Shown here: piece by piece, positions 1-7,925 of the stretch
Position numbering within the stretch: position 1 is the stretch's first letter
Layout: every line of letters begins with the position of its first letter
Assembly: GCF_000427665.1 (NCBI RefSeq)
Contig: NZ_KE386572.1
Span: forward strand, 4,092,373-4,156,372
Source: Geminicoccus roseus DSM 18922
GTDB lineage: Bacteria > Pseudomonadota > Alphaproteobacteria > Geminicoccales > Geminicoccaceae
Direction of reading: 5' to 3'
DNA length: 64,000 nucleotides
Notes under the pieces: generated by a model
Database searches by the model: none
What the model saw: the letters and a program-made list of their open reading frames with translations, nothing else
What the model was told of the DNA's origin: nothing
Translations under genes and position numbers: made by a program

Positions 1-398
1 TCCAGGTCCAGCGGGTTGCGGGTCACCGAGGCCAGCGCCGCCTCGGCGCGGCGGCGCCGCTCCGCCCGGTCGATCCGGTAGCGGAACAGGCCGTCATAGC
101 CCATGAACACGTTCTCCAGCACGCTGCGCGCCGGGGCCAGCAGGACCTCCTGGAACACGGTCGCGATGCCCAGGCGCTGGGCGTCGGCGGGACGGGCGAG
201 CTCGATCGGCCGGTCGTCCAGGCGGATGGTGCCGGCGCTCGGCCGGACCACCCCGGAGAGCAGCTTCACCAGGGTGCTCTTGCCCGAGCCGTTCTCGCCC
301 AGGATGGTGTGGACATGGCCGCGATCGAAGGTGACGTGGGCATCGGCCAGCGCCACGGTCTCGCCATAGCGCTTGGTGACGCCGGACATGGTCAGCAT
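1..398 (-). CDS. Sugar-type ABC transporter ATP-binding protein (C-terminal part outside window)
   Basis: The first about 132 residues of an ABC ATPase, reading off the left edge of the window. Seen: Walker A GENGSGKST near residue 33, followed by a Q-loop region TVFQEVLLAPARSV. The wording of this region is typical of the RbsA/MglA/XylG family, whose members carry two ATPase domains and energise import of monosaccharides. The start is the ATG at 398; a second in-frame ATG at 389 (MSGVTKRYG) is equally possible. It is divergent from the periplasmic binding protein that begins at 554, so the two probably form one sugar transporter driven from the 155-base gap between them. Substrate unknown; the permease is not in the window. 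Confidence 0.85.
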   Translation of the reverse strand, partial: MLTMSGVTKRYGETVALADAHVTFDRGHVHTILGENGSGKSTLVKLLSGVVRPSAGTIRLDDRPIELARPADAQRLGIATVFQEVLLAPARSVLENVFMGYDGLFRYRIDRAERRRRAEAALASVTRNPLDL

Positions 399-553
399 CG
401 CCTGCGCCCCCCTTCGGCCACCGCGATTATTCCGTTTTCACAGCACCGCGGTTAAGGCTTTGCACTGGTCCGCGCAAGTCCGCGCTGGTATCGTTTTCAT
501 GATCAACATGTCAGTGCAGCAAAGATGCTGGCAATCGGGGGGTAAATAGAATC

Positions 554-1741
554 ATGACGAGATCTCTGTTGCGGCGCGCCTGGCTTCCGGCGCTTGGGAT
601 CGCGGCTTTCGCCATGGGCGCCGCGGGCAAGGCCTCGGCGGAGGGCCTGAGCGATCTGCCGGAGAACCTGCAGTCTCTCTACACGGACAGCATCCCGGTG
701 GGCCCGTCGGCCTATGACGACTTCCAGATGCCGGCCAAGCCCTGGAAGTGGTGCCATTCCGAATCCTACATGGGCAATCCCTGGCGGGTGAACGCCGCCA
801 ACGAGCTGAAGCGCCTGGTCGGCAATGCCCAGGAGCAGGGGCTGGTCGAGAGCTTCGAGATGTCGGATTCCAACGGCGACGTCACCCAGCAGATCGCCCA
901 GATCCGCGCCTTCATCGACAAGGACTGCAGCGTCATCACCATGATCGCCGGCTCGTCGACCGCGCTGAACGACGTGATCAAGGCCGCCTACGACGCCGGC
1001 ATCCCGGTGGTGACCACCGCCAGCGCCGTGACCAGCCCCTATGCCCTGAACATCCAGCACAACCACAATGTCTGGGGCTACAACATGGGCAAGGGCGTCG
1101 CCGCCTACCTGGACGGCGGCGGCAACGTGCTGGAGGTCGAGGGGATTCCCGGCAGCCCGATCGTCGCCCAGGAGAATGCCGGCGGCGAGCGCGCCTTCGC
1201 CGAGCATCCCGACATCAACGTGCTGGGCCGGGTCAGCGGCAACTGGACCGCCAACGTCACCAAGAGCGTGGTGCTGCAGTTCCTGGCGACCAGCCCCCAG
1301 CCGATCGACGCGGTCTGGACCACCGGCAGCGAGACCCGGGTGATCGCCGAGGCGTTCGAGGAGGCCGGCCGGCCGGTGCCGCTGATCACCGGCTCGATGT
1401 CCGGCGACGCGCTGGGCTACTGGAAGGAGCACCCCGACACCTTCAAGTTCTATGGCGGCGCCATCCTGCCGACGGTCGCCTCGCACAACACCTACCGGGC
1501 GGCGGTGCGGCTCCTGGAAGGCCAGCAGCCGATCGTGAACACGATCATCGTGCCGGTGCCGGAGATCAAGCAGGAGGACCTGGACAAGTGGGCCGCCCCC
1601 TGCATGACCGTGGAATCGGGCTCGATCTTTCCGGTGCCGCCGGCCGATCCGATCAGCGAGGAGATGATGGACGGCTACTTCAAGAACGGTGCCGGCACGC
1701 CCGGCTATGACTTCGCCACCACGCCGGATCCCTGCGGCTGA
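554..1741 (+). CDS. Periplasmic sugar-binding protein of an ABC transporter
   Basis: A 395-residue substrate-binding protein of the type I periplasmic fold (Peripla_BP_4/RbsB-like). Seen: an N-terminal signal peptide with RR, a hydrophobic stretch and an ASA cleavage site near residue 29. The motifs DSNGDVTQQIAQIRAFI, IAGSSTALNDVIKAAYDAGI and VWTTGSETRV are the usual alternating strand/helix blocks of ribose-type binding proteins. Known: such proteins deliver sugars or similar small molecules to an inner-membrane permease. It lies divergent from an RbsA-like ATPase, which is its likely partner. It is followed by a strong GC hairpin at 1748-1775, a common way to give the binding protein more transcript than the genes downstream. 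The ligand cannot be named. Confidence 0.85.
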   Translation: MTRSLLRRAWLPALGIAAFAMGAAGKASAEGLSDLPENLQSLYTDSIPVGPSAYDDFQMPAKPWKWCHSESYMGNPWRVNAANELKRLVGNAQEQGLVESFEMSDSNGDVTQQIAQIRAFIDKDCSVITMIAGSSTALNDVIKAAYDAGIPVVTTASAVTSPYALNIQHNHNVWGYNMGKGVAAYLDGGGNVLEVEGIPGSPIVAQENAGGERAFAEHPDINVLGRVSGNWTANVTKSVVLQFLATSPQPIDAVWTTGSETRVIAEAFEEAGRPVPLITGSMSGDALGYWKEHPDTFKFYGGAILPTVASHNTYRAAVRLLEGQQPIVNTIIVPVPEIKQEDLDKWAAPCMTVESGSIFPVPPADPISEEMMDGYFKNGAGTPGYDFATTPDPCG

Positions 1742-1747
1742 GGCGAG

Positions 1748-1775
1748 GGCGGAGGCGGCCACCGCCGCCTCCGCC
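1748..1775 (+). terminator. GC-rich hairpin between binding protein and peptidase
   Basis: Perfect 12-bp stem (GGCGGAGGCGGC pairing with GCCGCCTCCGCC) around a 4-base CACC loop, starting 6 bases after the stop codon. There is no T-run, so it is more likely an mRNA-stabilising or attenuating stem than a full terminator. Confidence 0.55.
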
Positions 1776-1798
1776 TGGATGATTCTTCGGAGGCGATC

Positions 1799-2923
1799 AT
1801 GGACGAGCGACTGGAACGGACGGCACGGGCGGTACGGGAGGCCGGCGCCGACTGGGCGGTCCTGACCAGCCCGGACACGGTGGCCTATGCCACTGGCCAT
1901 GTGGTGCCGATCGAGGCGGGCCCGTCGCCGTTCGCCGGCGGGCCGACCCTGGCGCTGGTCGGCAGGGACGGTGCGGCGGGCCTGGTGGCGGCCAATGTGG
2001 AGGCCGGGGCCGCGGCGCTGGCCTGGGTGGGCGAGCGGGTGATCTATGAGGGGTTCGGCTTCGAGCAGGCAGCACCCTATGCCGCCAACTACCGCGACGC
2101 GGTGGCGACCCTGGTCCGCCGCCTGGGGGCTGGCGGGAAGGTCGCAGCCGAGCCGCGCAGCTTCCCGGCCTGGCTGTCGGACCTGCTGCCCGCCGACGCG
2201 TCGCTCGATCTCGGCCGGAGCCTGGATGAGGCGCGCGCCACCAAGACCCCCCTGGAACTGCAGGCGCTGCAGCGCTGCGCCGAGGCGGCAGCCCGGGGGC
2301 ACGCGGCGTTCCTGGAGGCGCTGCGGCCGGGGCGGACCGAGCTTGCCGTGTTCGCCGACATCCGCCGGACGGTCGAGGAGTTCGCCGGCGAGCGGGTCCC
2401 GTTCACCGGCGACTTCATCTCCGGTGTCGAGCGCACCGCCGGGTTCACCGGCTGGCCGACCGACCGGCGCATCCTGGAGGGCGACCCGGTGATGGCCGAC
2501 CTGGCGCCCAGGATCGGCGGCTACTGGGGCGACAGCTGCGCGGTCACCGTGGCGGGCCAGCCCCGGCCGGGCCACGAGCGGCTGTTCCGCGCCTCCAAGG
2601 ATGCCTTGAGCCTGGCGATCGAGCTGATCCGGCCGGGCCTCGCGATCCAGGAGTTCGACGCGCAGATCCGCGCCTTCGTGGCCAAGGCCGGCTATGCCTA
2701 CCCGCACCATAGCGGCCATTCGATCGGCACCGCCGTGCACGAGTTCCCGCGCCTGGTGCCCTACGAGACCACGGCGTTCCGCGAGGACATGGTCGTGCTG
2801 GTGGAGCCTGGCGCCTATGACCCGGAGATCGGCGGGGTGCGCTCGGAATACATGCTGCGGGTCACCGCCACCGGCTGCGTGCCGATGGCGCCCTTCGAAC
2901 ATGTGATGGCGGTCGCCGGATAA
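1799..2923 (+). CDS. M24 family metallopeptidase (Xaa-Pro aminopeptidase/creatinase-like)
   Basis: A 374-residue protein with an N-terminal creatinase-like domain (about residues 1-135) and a C-terminal pita-bread M24 domain. All five metal ligands of the family can be placed: two Asp eleven residues apart (ADLAPRIGGYWGDS), His in HHSGHSIGTAVHE, Glu in VLVEPGAY and Glu in GGVRSEYML. Known: the family removes N-terminal residues before proline or hydrolyses related C-N bonds with a dinuclear metal centre in the cytoplasm. The start ATG follows a TTCGGAGG ribosome site. It sits 57 bases behind the sugar-type binding protein, so it may act on a product of that transporter, or simply share transcription. 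Substrate unknown. Confidence 0.88.
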   Translation: MDERLERTARAVREAGADWAVLTSPDTVAYATGHVVPIEAGPSPFAGGPTLALVGRDGAAGLVAANVEAGAAALAWVGERVIYEGFGFEQAAPYAANYRDAVATLVRRLGAGGKVAAEPRSFPAWLSDLLPADASLDLGRSLDEARATKTPLELQALQRCAEAAARGHAAFLEALRPGRTELAVFADIRRTVEEFAGERVPFTGDFISGVERTAGFTGWPTDRRILEGDPVMADLAPRIGGYWGDSCAVTVAGQPRPGHERLFRASKDALSLAIELIRPGLAIQEFDAQIRAFVAKAGYAYPHHSGHSIGTAVHEFPRLVPYETTAFREDMVVLVEPGAYDPEIGGVRSEYMLRVTATGCVPMAPFEHVMAVAG

Positions 2924-2978
2924 AGCCGCTAGATCCGCCCGCGACGGGTGCGGCGCTTCGGTAGCAGCCGCATACTAT

Positions 2979-2998
2979 AGTTGTTCTAAAGAACAACT
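2979..2998. promoter_or_regulatory. 20-bp palindrome upstream of the sensor kinase
   Basis: AGTTGTTCTAAAGAACAACT: two perfect 9-bp inverted arms around AA, in an A+T-rich pocket within G+C-rich DNA. A TACTATAG sequence just before it (2973-2980) could be a -10 element. It lies about 110 bases before the TTG start of the histidine kinase. It may be an operator; an unusual terminator of the peptidase gene is the alternative, because TTTT follows. Confidence 0.45.
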
Positions 2999-3105
2999 TT
3001 TAGCACGATCATGGCTTCTTCCCCTGGAACTTGAACGGTGAGCGCCAGATATAGCATGCCGGCCAGACGGCAGCGGCCCTGGCCCAGGAAAGCGAGGAGG
3101 ACGCG

Positions 3106-4917
3106 TTGAACGTCGAGCTTTCGGAGGGCGGCGCGCGGGAATGGGCGGCCCAGGCGCTGCAGACATCGCCGCGGATGCTCGACGTGCTGCCGGTGGCTGC
3201 CTATGCCTGCGATTCCGAGGGGCGGATCCGCTGGTTCAACCGGCGGGCGGCGGAACTCTGGGGGCGCGAACCGGAGGTCGACGCCGACGAGGAGCGGTTC
3301 TGCGGCGCTCATCGGCTGCTGGACGACGAGAACCGGCCGGTCGCCCATGCCGCGACGCCGATGGCATTCTCCCTGCGGACCGGGCGGGAGACGCACGGCA
3401 CCGAGATCACGATCGTGCGGCCGGACGGCTCCAGCACGGTGGTCGAGGTGCACACCGCGGCCATCACCGACCAGGATGGGCAGGTGGTCGGGGCGATCAA
3501 CTGCTTCCACGAGATCACCCGCCAGCGCGAGGCCGAGCGAAAATTCCGGGCGGTGGAGCGACATGCCCGCGACCTGCTGGAGGCGCTCCCGGCGGCCATT
3601 TACACGACCGATGCCGAGGGCCGGATCGTCTCCTTCAACCAGGCGTCGGTGCGCCTGTGGGGGATCGAGCCCGAGATCGGCGCGACGCGCTGGTGCGGGT
3701 CGCAGGCGCTGTTCTGGCCGGACGGCCGGTCGATGGCCTTCGACGAATGCCCGATGGCGGTGGCGATCCAGACCCGCCAGGCGATCCAGGGCGCCGAGGC
3801 GGCGCTCGGGCGGCCGGATGGGCGGCGGGTGCCGTTTTTGGCTTATCCGATGCCGCTGTTCGACGATGCCGGCCAACTGTCGGGCGCGGTGAACATGCTG
3901 GTCGACATCACCGAGCTGAAGGCAGGCGAGGCGGCGCTGGCCGAGAGCGAGGCACGCCAGCGCGCGATCCTGCAGACCACGCCCGAGTGCGTGAAGATCG
4001 TCGGGCCGAACGGCCACCTGCGCTACATGAACGCCGCCGGCCTGGAGATGATCGGGGCGGACGACTATGCGCAGGTCGAGGGCGTGCGGGTGATCGACCT
4101 GGTGGCGCCGGAACACCGCGCGGCCTGGCAGGAACACCATGACCGGGTCTGCAGCGGCGAGCAGCTGGCCTGGGAGTTCGACCTGATCGGGCTGCGGGGC
4201 GAGCGGCGCTCGATGGAGACCCATGGCGCGGCGCTCGCGCTGGCGGATGGCCGCCTCGCGCAGCTTGCGGTCTCGCGCGACGTCACCGCCCGCAAGCGCG
4301 CGTTCGAGCACCAGCAGTTCCTGATCAACGAGCTCAATCACCGCGTGAAGAACACGCTGGCGATCGTGCAGGGGCTGGCGCAGCAATCCTTCCGCGACCT
4401 GCCGCGCGACCTGCGCGAGGGCTTTTCCGGGCGGCTGGGCGCCCTGGCCGTGGCGCACGACCTGTTGACCCGGGAGCAATGGCAGGGCGCCGCCCTCCAG
4501 GACGTGGTGCACGGGGTTCTGGCCGGCCATGGGGGATGGGACCCGGCCCGCCTGCGCACGGAGGGACCGAACCTCGCGGTGGCGCCGCAGCGGGCGGTGT
4601 CGCTCGCGATGGCGCTGCACGAGCTTTGCACCAACGCGATCAAGTACGGGGCCCTGTCCAACCGGACCGGCCAAGTCGATCTCTGCTGGGCGGTAGAGGC
4701 GGACCGACTCCTTCGCCTGCGCTGGGAGGAGCGGGGCGGGCCACCGGTGGGCGAGCCGGCCCGGCGCGGGTTCGGGACGCGGATGATCGAGCATGGTCTT
4801 GCCCGCGAGCTTGGCGGGAGCGCCTCGATCAGCTTCCGGCCGGAGGGGCTGGTCTGCGTGATCGAGACGCCACTGGACGGGCCGGCCAGGACAGCGCCGG
4901 GATCCGGAACCGCATGA
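3106..4917 (+). CDS. PAS-domain sensor histidine kinase, HWE/HisKA_2 type
   Basis: A 603-residue cytoplasmic sensor kinase with no membrane segments. Three PAS-like domains occupy roughly residues 24-135, 150-270 and 280-400. The phosphoacceptor is His412 in NELNHRVKNTLAIVQ. The ATPase domain has HELCTNAIKYGALS (from about 505) and the Trp-Glu of RLRWEERGGP, which mark the HWE kinase family common in alphaproteobacteria. Known: these kinases read light, redox or small ligands through PAS domains and phosphorylate small regulators. The start is TTG 3106, supported by GAGGAGG at 3094-3100 and by the lack of any better ATG. It overlaps the response regulator by 4 bases (ATGA), so the two are translated together and form a pair. 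Confidence 0.9.
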   Translation: MNVELSEGGAREWAAQALQTSPRMLDVLPVAAYACDSEGRIRWFNRRAAELWGREPEVDADEERFCGAHRLLDDENRPVAHAATPMAFSLRTGRETHGTEITIVRPDGSSTVVEVHTAAITDQDGQVVGAINCFHEITRQREAERKFRAVERHARDLLEALPAAIYTTDAEGRIVSFNQASVRLWGIEPEIGATRWCGSQALFWPDGRSMAFDECPMAVAIQTRQAIQGAEAALGRPDGRRVPFLAYPMPLFDDAGQLSGAVNMLVDITELKAGEAALAESEARQRAILQTTPECVKIVGPNGHLRYMNAAGLEMIGADDYAQVEGVRVIDLVAPEHRAAWQEHHDRVCSGEQLAWEFDLIGLRGERRSMETHGAALALADGRLAQLAVSRDVTARKRAFEHQQFLINELNHRVKNTLAIVQGLAQQSFRDLPRDLREGFSGRLGALAVAHDLLTREQWQGAALQDVVHGVLAGHGGWDPARLRTEGPNLAVAPQRAVSLAMALHELCTNAIKYGALSNRTGQVDLCWAVEADRLLRLRWEERGGPPVGEPARRGFGTRMIEHGLARELGGSASISFRPEGLVCVIETPLDGPARTAPGSGTA

Positions 4918-5279
4918 TCCTGCCGACCCCCATCGTCCTGATCGCCGAAGACGAGCCGGTGGTGGCACTCTTCCTCGAGGACCTTCTGCTCGAGCTCGGC
5001 TGCCGGGTCGTGGTGACCACCGGCCTGGCCCAGGCGGTCCAGGCCGCACGGAGCGAGACGATCGACGTCGCGATCCTCGACATCAATCTGAACGGCGAAC
5101 AAAGCTATCCGGCGGCGGCGGCGCTGCTGGCGCGCGGCATCCCGTTCGGTTTCGCCAGCGGCTACGGGCCGGAGGGGCGCGATCCGTCCTTTGCGGACGT
5201 GCCGGTTCTGGCCAAGCCGTATCGCGAGAGCCAGGTCGACCAGCTGCTGCGGCAACTGCTGCCTAGCTTGCGCGGCTGA
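4914..5279 (+). CDS. Single-domain response regulator
   Basis: A 121-residue receiver domain with no output domain. Seen: acidic pair in IAEDEP, phosphoacceptor Asp in VAILDINLNGE, the Ser of GFASGYG in the switch position and the invariant Lys in LAKPY. Its ATG overlaps the stop of the HWE kinase (ATGA), so it is almost certainly that kinase's partner. Known: such stand-alone receivers act by protein-protein contact, as phosphate sinks or as intermediates in phosphorelays, rather than by binding DNA. Homologues beside HWE kinases are common in Rhizobiales and Rhodospirillales. Confidence 0.9.
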   Translation: MILPTPIVLIAEDEPVVALFLEDLLLELGCRVVVTTGLAQAVQAARSETIDVAILDINLNGEQSYPAAAALLARGIPFGFASGYGPEGRDPSFADVPVLAKPYRESQVDQLLRQLLPSLRG

Positions 5280-5289
5280 CCGGCTGAGC

Positions 5290-5511
5290 TCAGTCGTTCG
5301 ATTCCAGCCATTCCTTGAAGGTGACGCGGCGCTCGTCGGGGACGGAACGCTGGATCACCGCGCGCAGGTCCTCGGCGACGTCGTCGTCACGGACCAGGAC
5401 CTTGGCAATGGCGCGGACGAGCTCGGCGTCGCTTTCGGGCAGGGCAAGCTCCACCCGCTTGAAGCCGCGCGCGGCGAGGCGGCGGCGATGCTCTTGAACA
5501 GACTGACTCAT
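5290..5511 (-). CDS. Small RHH/antitoxin-like protein
   Basis: A 73-residue charged protein. Residues 14-28 (GFKRVELALPESDAE) look like the short basic beta strand and turn of ribbon-helix-helix DNA-binding proteins, followed by a helix AELVRAIAKVL. The C-terminal RRVTFKEWLESND resembles the tails of plasmid-stability or antitoxin-type proteins. No toxin partner is visible on either side. It converges with the response regulator, whose stop lies 10 bases away, and has a 266-base A+T-richer leader. Function not known; DNA binding is an inference from the strand-helix pattern. Confidence 0.55.
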   Translation of the reverse strand: MSQSVQEHRRRLAARGFKRVELALPESDAELVRAIAKVLVRDDDVAEDLRAVIQRSVPDERRVTFKEWLESND

Positions 5512-5734
5512 CTAAAGGGTCTCCGGGAAATTGCCCTGGCGCCGGATGGCACGCCAGCCACGCAATGGCCTGCGTATAAACTACCGGTGCAGCTCAGTAG
5601 AATAGTTAAATCATCGGTTCCAGTGGTATTACGCATCTCCGGATACACCGGTTACAGGCATGGATCATCTCACATTCGCGCGGGTCCACGATCAAAAGAT
5701 TTCCGGAGGCTCCAAGGTTCCTCACGAAAAATAT

Positions 5735-5750
5735 TACTATATATACAGTA
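5735..5750. repeat. A+T-rich 16-bp dyad in the leader of the small RHH-like gene
   Basis: TACTATATATACAGTA is a near-perfect inverted repeat (7 of 8 pairs). It sits in the most A+T-rich part of the 5512-5777 gap, which lies upstream of the RHH-like gene and downstream of the DUF1622 gene. No gene was seen in that gap. Confidence 0.35.
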
Positions 5751-5777
5751 GGGATTCTCGGGCGGCTTCCTGCCCCG

Positions 5778-6311
5778 TCAGGCCTTCTCGGCGGCCTCAC
5801 TGCCGCGGCGGCCGCGGTGGCGCTGCCAGGGCCAGCGCCCCTCGATCTCCACCTCCAGGGAGAAGCTGAGGAAGGTACGGATCGCCACCACCACCGCTAG
5901 CACGCCCAGGTTGTAAAGGGTCGGATCGATAGCAACCGTACCTATAATATCGGCCGCCACCAGGAACTCCAGGCCCAGCAGGATCGCCCGGCCGAGATCG
6001 GCGCGATAAGCCTCATAGGCCCCGGTGCGGGTGCCCTGCTGCGCCAGCCGGTGCAGGAACCGGCTGGTCGAGAACACCGCGCCCACTGCGATCACCCCGA
6101 TACCGATCACTTCGCCCACCCGGGCGGTCAGGTGCAGCCAGTGGTCGAGCCAGTCCGGAGCGCCCCCCAGAAAACTGTCGTCTCCGCCACCCTCCTGGGC
6201 CAGTCCGGTCGCAGGCGCCAGCAGGCCGGCCAGGAGCAGCCAGCCGGCCAGGAGCAGCCAGGTCCGGCCGGACAGGATGGCTGCGAGCCGGGTGGGACGG
6301 GTACGGCACAT
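5778..6311 (-). CDS. DUF1622 family membrane protein
   Basis: About 177 residues from ATG 6311, which has GGAGG nine bases upstream; an upstream in-frame ATG at 6404 gives an arginine-rich extension that is probably not translated. Seen: signal-like segment LLLAGWLLLAGLLAPATGLA, then three membrane spans, with LEFLVAADIIGTVA as the family hallmark, and a basic C-terminal tail (WPWQRHRGRRG). Known: DUF1622 proteins are small integral membrane proteins of unknown function. The divergent neighbour is the RraA-like operon, 227 bases away. Confidence 0.8.
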   Translation of the reverse strand: MCRTRPTRLAAILSGRTWLLLAGWLLLAGLLAPATGLAQEGGGDDSFLGGAPDWLDHWLHLTARVGEVIGIGVIAVGAVFSTSRFLHRLAQQGTRTGAYEAYRADLGRAILLGLEFLVAADIIGTVAIDPTLYNLGVLAVVVAIRTFLSFSLEVEIEGRWPWQRHRGRRGSEAAEKA

Positions 6312-6408
6312 GGGCAGGGGCCTCCGCTGGGGGACAGGATCGTCCCCCCAACCTGGGCGGGCCGATCGCCCGGCATCAAGGCGGCGCTGGCCGAAACCTG
6401 GCATGGTA

Positions 6409-6423
6409 TTTCATGGGATGAAA
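6409..6423. promoter_or_regulatory. Dyad in the divergent DUF1622/RraA promoter region
   Basis: TTTCATGGGATGAAA is a perfect 6-bp inverted repeat around GGG, about 115 bases upstream of the RraA-like start and about 100 bases upstream of the DUF1622 start. It could be the operator of the FadR-type regulator encoded in the same operon, although it is not the classical TGGTNNNACCA pattern. Confidence 0.3.
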
Positions 6424-6538
6424 AATCTTTCTAATCCCATCAAGCGGTGGTAGCCCTGCCGCCAGCAACGATCCGCCCGCATCCCCGGCCGCCCGGCAGG
6501 CGCCCGGGCGGCGGCGCGTCCGGACAGGGAGCACCCGC

Positions 6539-7186
6539 ATGACCAACCTCACCGAACGGCTGGAAGCCTGCTATTCCGGCGCCATCTACGATGTCCTGCG
6601 CGAGATGGGCCGGCCCAATTGCGTGCTGCCGTCGGAGATCCGCGCGATCGACCCGGACACCCGCCTGTCCGGCAAGGTGTTCACCGTGCGCGGCCGCGCC
6701 GACGACCGGATCGGCGCCCATGACAGCCTGGTCGCGTGGACCGAGTTGTTGAGCGTGGCGCCGTCCGGCCACGTGCTGGTCTGCCAGCCGCAGGACAAGA
6801 ACCGGGCGCTGATGGGCGAACTCTCGGCGGAGACCCTGCAGTATCGCGGCGTGCGCGGCTACATCGTCGACGGCGGCAGCCGCGACAACGCCTTCATCCG
6901 CAAGTTCGGCTTCCCGGTGTTCGCCAGCTTCCAGAGCCCGCGCGACATCGTCGGCGCCTGGCGGCCGGAAGCGTTCGGCGAGCCGATCGCGATCGGCGGC
7001 GTGACCATCGCCACCGGCGACTACATCCTGGCCGACATCGACGGGATCGTGGTGATCCCGGCGGACGTCGCCGAGGAGGTGGTGAGCAAGGTCGAGACGG
7101 TGATGCAGACCGAGAACAAGGTCCGCAAGGCCATCCTGGAAGGCGTCGACCCCAAGGAAGCCTATCTGCGCTATGGGAAGTTCTGA
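6539..7186 (+). CDS. RraA-like / HMG-aldolase family protein
   Basis: A 215-residue protein of the RraA-like fold. Seen: GELSAETLQYRGVRGYIVDGGSRD, the conserved metal/substrate-binding block, abbreviated here as GELSAET near 92 and DGGSRD near 115. Known: apart from the E. coli RNase E regulator, most members with this motif are divalent-metal aldolases or decarboxylases acting on 4-hydroxy-4-methyl-2-oxoglutarate or oxaloacetate. Its position before a FadR-type regulator and a sugar-acid dehydratase, with a 14-base overlap to the regulator, favours a catabolic lyase role rather than RNase E control. A GACAGGGAGC ribosome site precedes the ATG. Confidence 0.82.
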   Translation: MTNLTERLEACYSGAIYDVLREMGRPNCVLPSEIRAIDPDTRLSGKVFTVRGRADDRIGAHDSLVAWTELLSVAPSGHVLVCQPQDKNRALMGELSAETLQYRGVRGYIVDGGSRDNAFIRKFGFPVFASFQSPRDIVGAWRPEAFGEPIAIGGVTIATGDYILADIDGIVVIPADVAEEVVSKVETVMQTENKVRKAILEGVDPKEAYLRYGKF

Positions 7187-7925
7187 GCCCGGCCAGGCTC
7201 CGGAAAGCCTGACCGGCCGGGTCACCCGGGAGATCGGCACCGCGATCGTGCGCGGCGACCATCCGCCCGAGACGACCCTGCCGGTCGAGGCGGCGATCGC
7301 CGCGAAGCTGGGGGTGGGCCGCAACGCCGTGCGCGAGGCGGTCAAGACCCTGGCCGGCAAGGGGCTGCTGCGCACCGGCCGGCGGGCCGGCACCATCGTG
7401 CAGCCGCCCGCCGCCTGGAACCTGCTCGACCCCGACGTGCTGGCCTGGACCCTGTCGGTGGACGCCCTGCGCGACGACCTCCTGCGCGAGATCGCCCAGC
7501 TGCGGCTGATGATCGAGCCCGAGGTGGCGGCCCTGGCCGCCACCCATGGCAGCACCGCGGAGATCCTCCGGCTGTTCCTGGCGCTGGAGGACATGGAGCG
7601 GCACCGGCAGGACCCGGTCCTGGCGGTCGAGGCGGACATCCGCTTCCACCGCTGCCTGTTCGCCGCCTCCCGCCATAAGCTGGTCGGCAGCCTGCTGCGT
7701 GCCTTCACCGTGCTGCTGCAGGCCAATTTCGACCTGGCGGTCCACGCGCCGGGCGGCTTCCAGCGCAACCTGGAGGTGCACCGGGCGGTGGCCGAGGCGG
7801 TGCACGCCCGCGACCCCGACACTGCCCGCTCGGCGATGCGCCGCCTGCTCGCCAACAACGAGAACGACCTCGCCCGGATCATGGCCCAGCGCCAGGCGGG
7901 CCTGGCAACGACGGAGGCATCATGA
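7173..7925 (+). CDS. FadR-subfamily GntR transcriptional regulator
   Basis: A 250-residue repressor. Residues 13-82 form the winged helix-turn-helix (LPVEAAIAAKLGVGRNAVRE, then a LLRTGRRAGTIV wing). Residues 100-235 are an all-helical FCD ligand domain with the metal-binding pattern around EADIRFHRCLF and LEVHRAVAEAV. Known: such regulators respond to sugar acids such as gluconate, galactonate or arabonate. It overlaps the RraA-like gene by 14 bases and the dehydratase by 4 (ATGA), so it is very probably the local regulator of this sugar-acid operon and autoregulatory. Confidence 0.9.
   Translation: MGSSEPGQAPESLTGRVTREIGTAIVRGDHPPETTLPVEAAIAAKLGVGRNAVREAVKTLAGKGLLRTGRRAGTIVQPPAAWNLLDPDVLAWTLSVDALRDDLLREIAQLRLMIEPEVAALAATHGSTAEILRLFLALEDMERHRQDPVLAVEADIRFHRCLFAASRHKLVGSLLRAFTVLLQANFDLAVHAPGGFQRNLEVHRAVAEAVHARDPDTARSAMRRLLANNENDLARIMAQRQAGLATTEAS

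Noticed and set aside
503-2902. A 799-codon minus-strand frame opposite the binding protein and peptidase
   Set aside because: No recognisable motif; both sense genes have intact motifs and ribosome sites.
3020-3050. GGAAC followed by GTT-like bases as an EcfG (general stress) promoter before the HWE kinase
   Set aside because: No CGTT at 16-17 bases after GGAAC, and the partner regulator is not PhyR-like.
5576-5640. A tRNA-like stretch (GTGCAGCTCAGTAGAAT and GGTTCCAGT)
   Set aside because: D-arm-like and T-arm-like words occur, but no acceptor stem or proper anticodon arm can be drawn.
5735-5750. The dyad TACTATATATACAGTA as a LexA box
   Set aside because: It lacks the CTGT-N8-ACAG spacing of the E. 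coli site, and alphaproteobacterial LexA uses GTTC-N7-GTTC.
7173-7186. Overlap of the RraA-like gene and the FadR-type regulator as a possible frameshift fusion
   Set aside because: Both proteins are full length with their own normal ends; a 14-base overlap is ordinary here.
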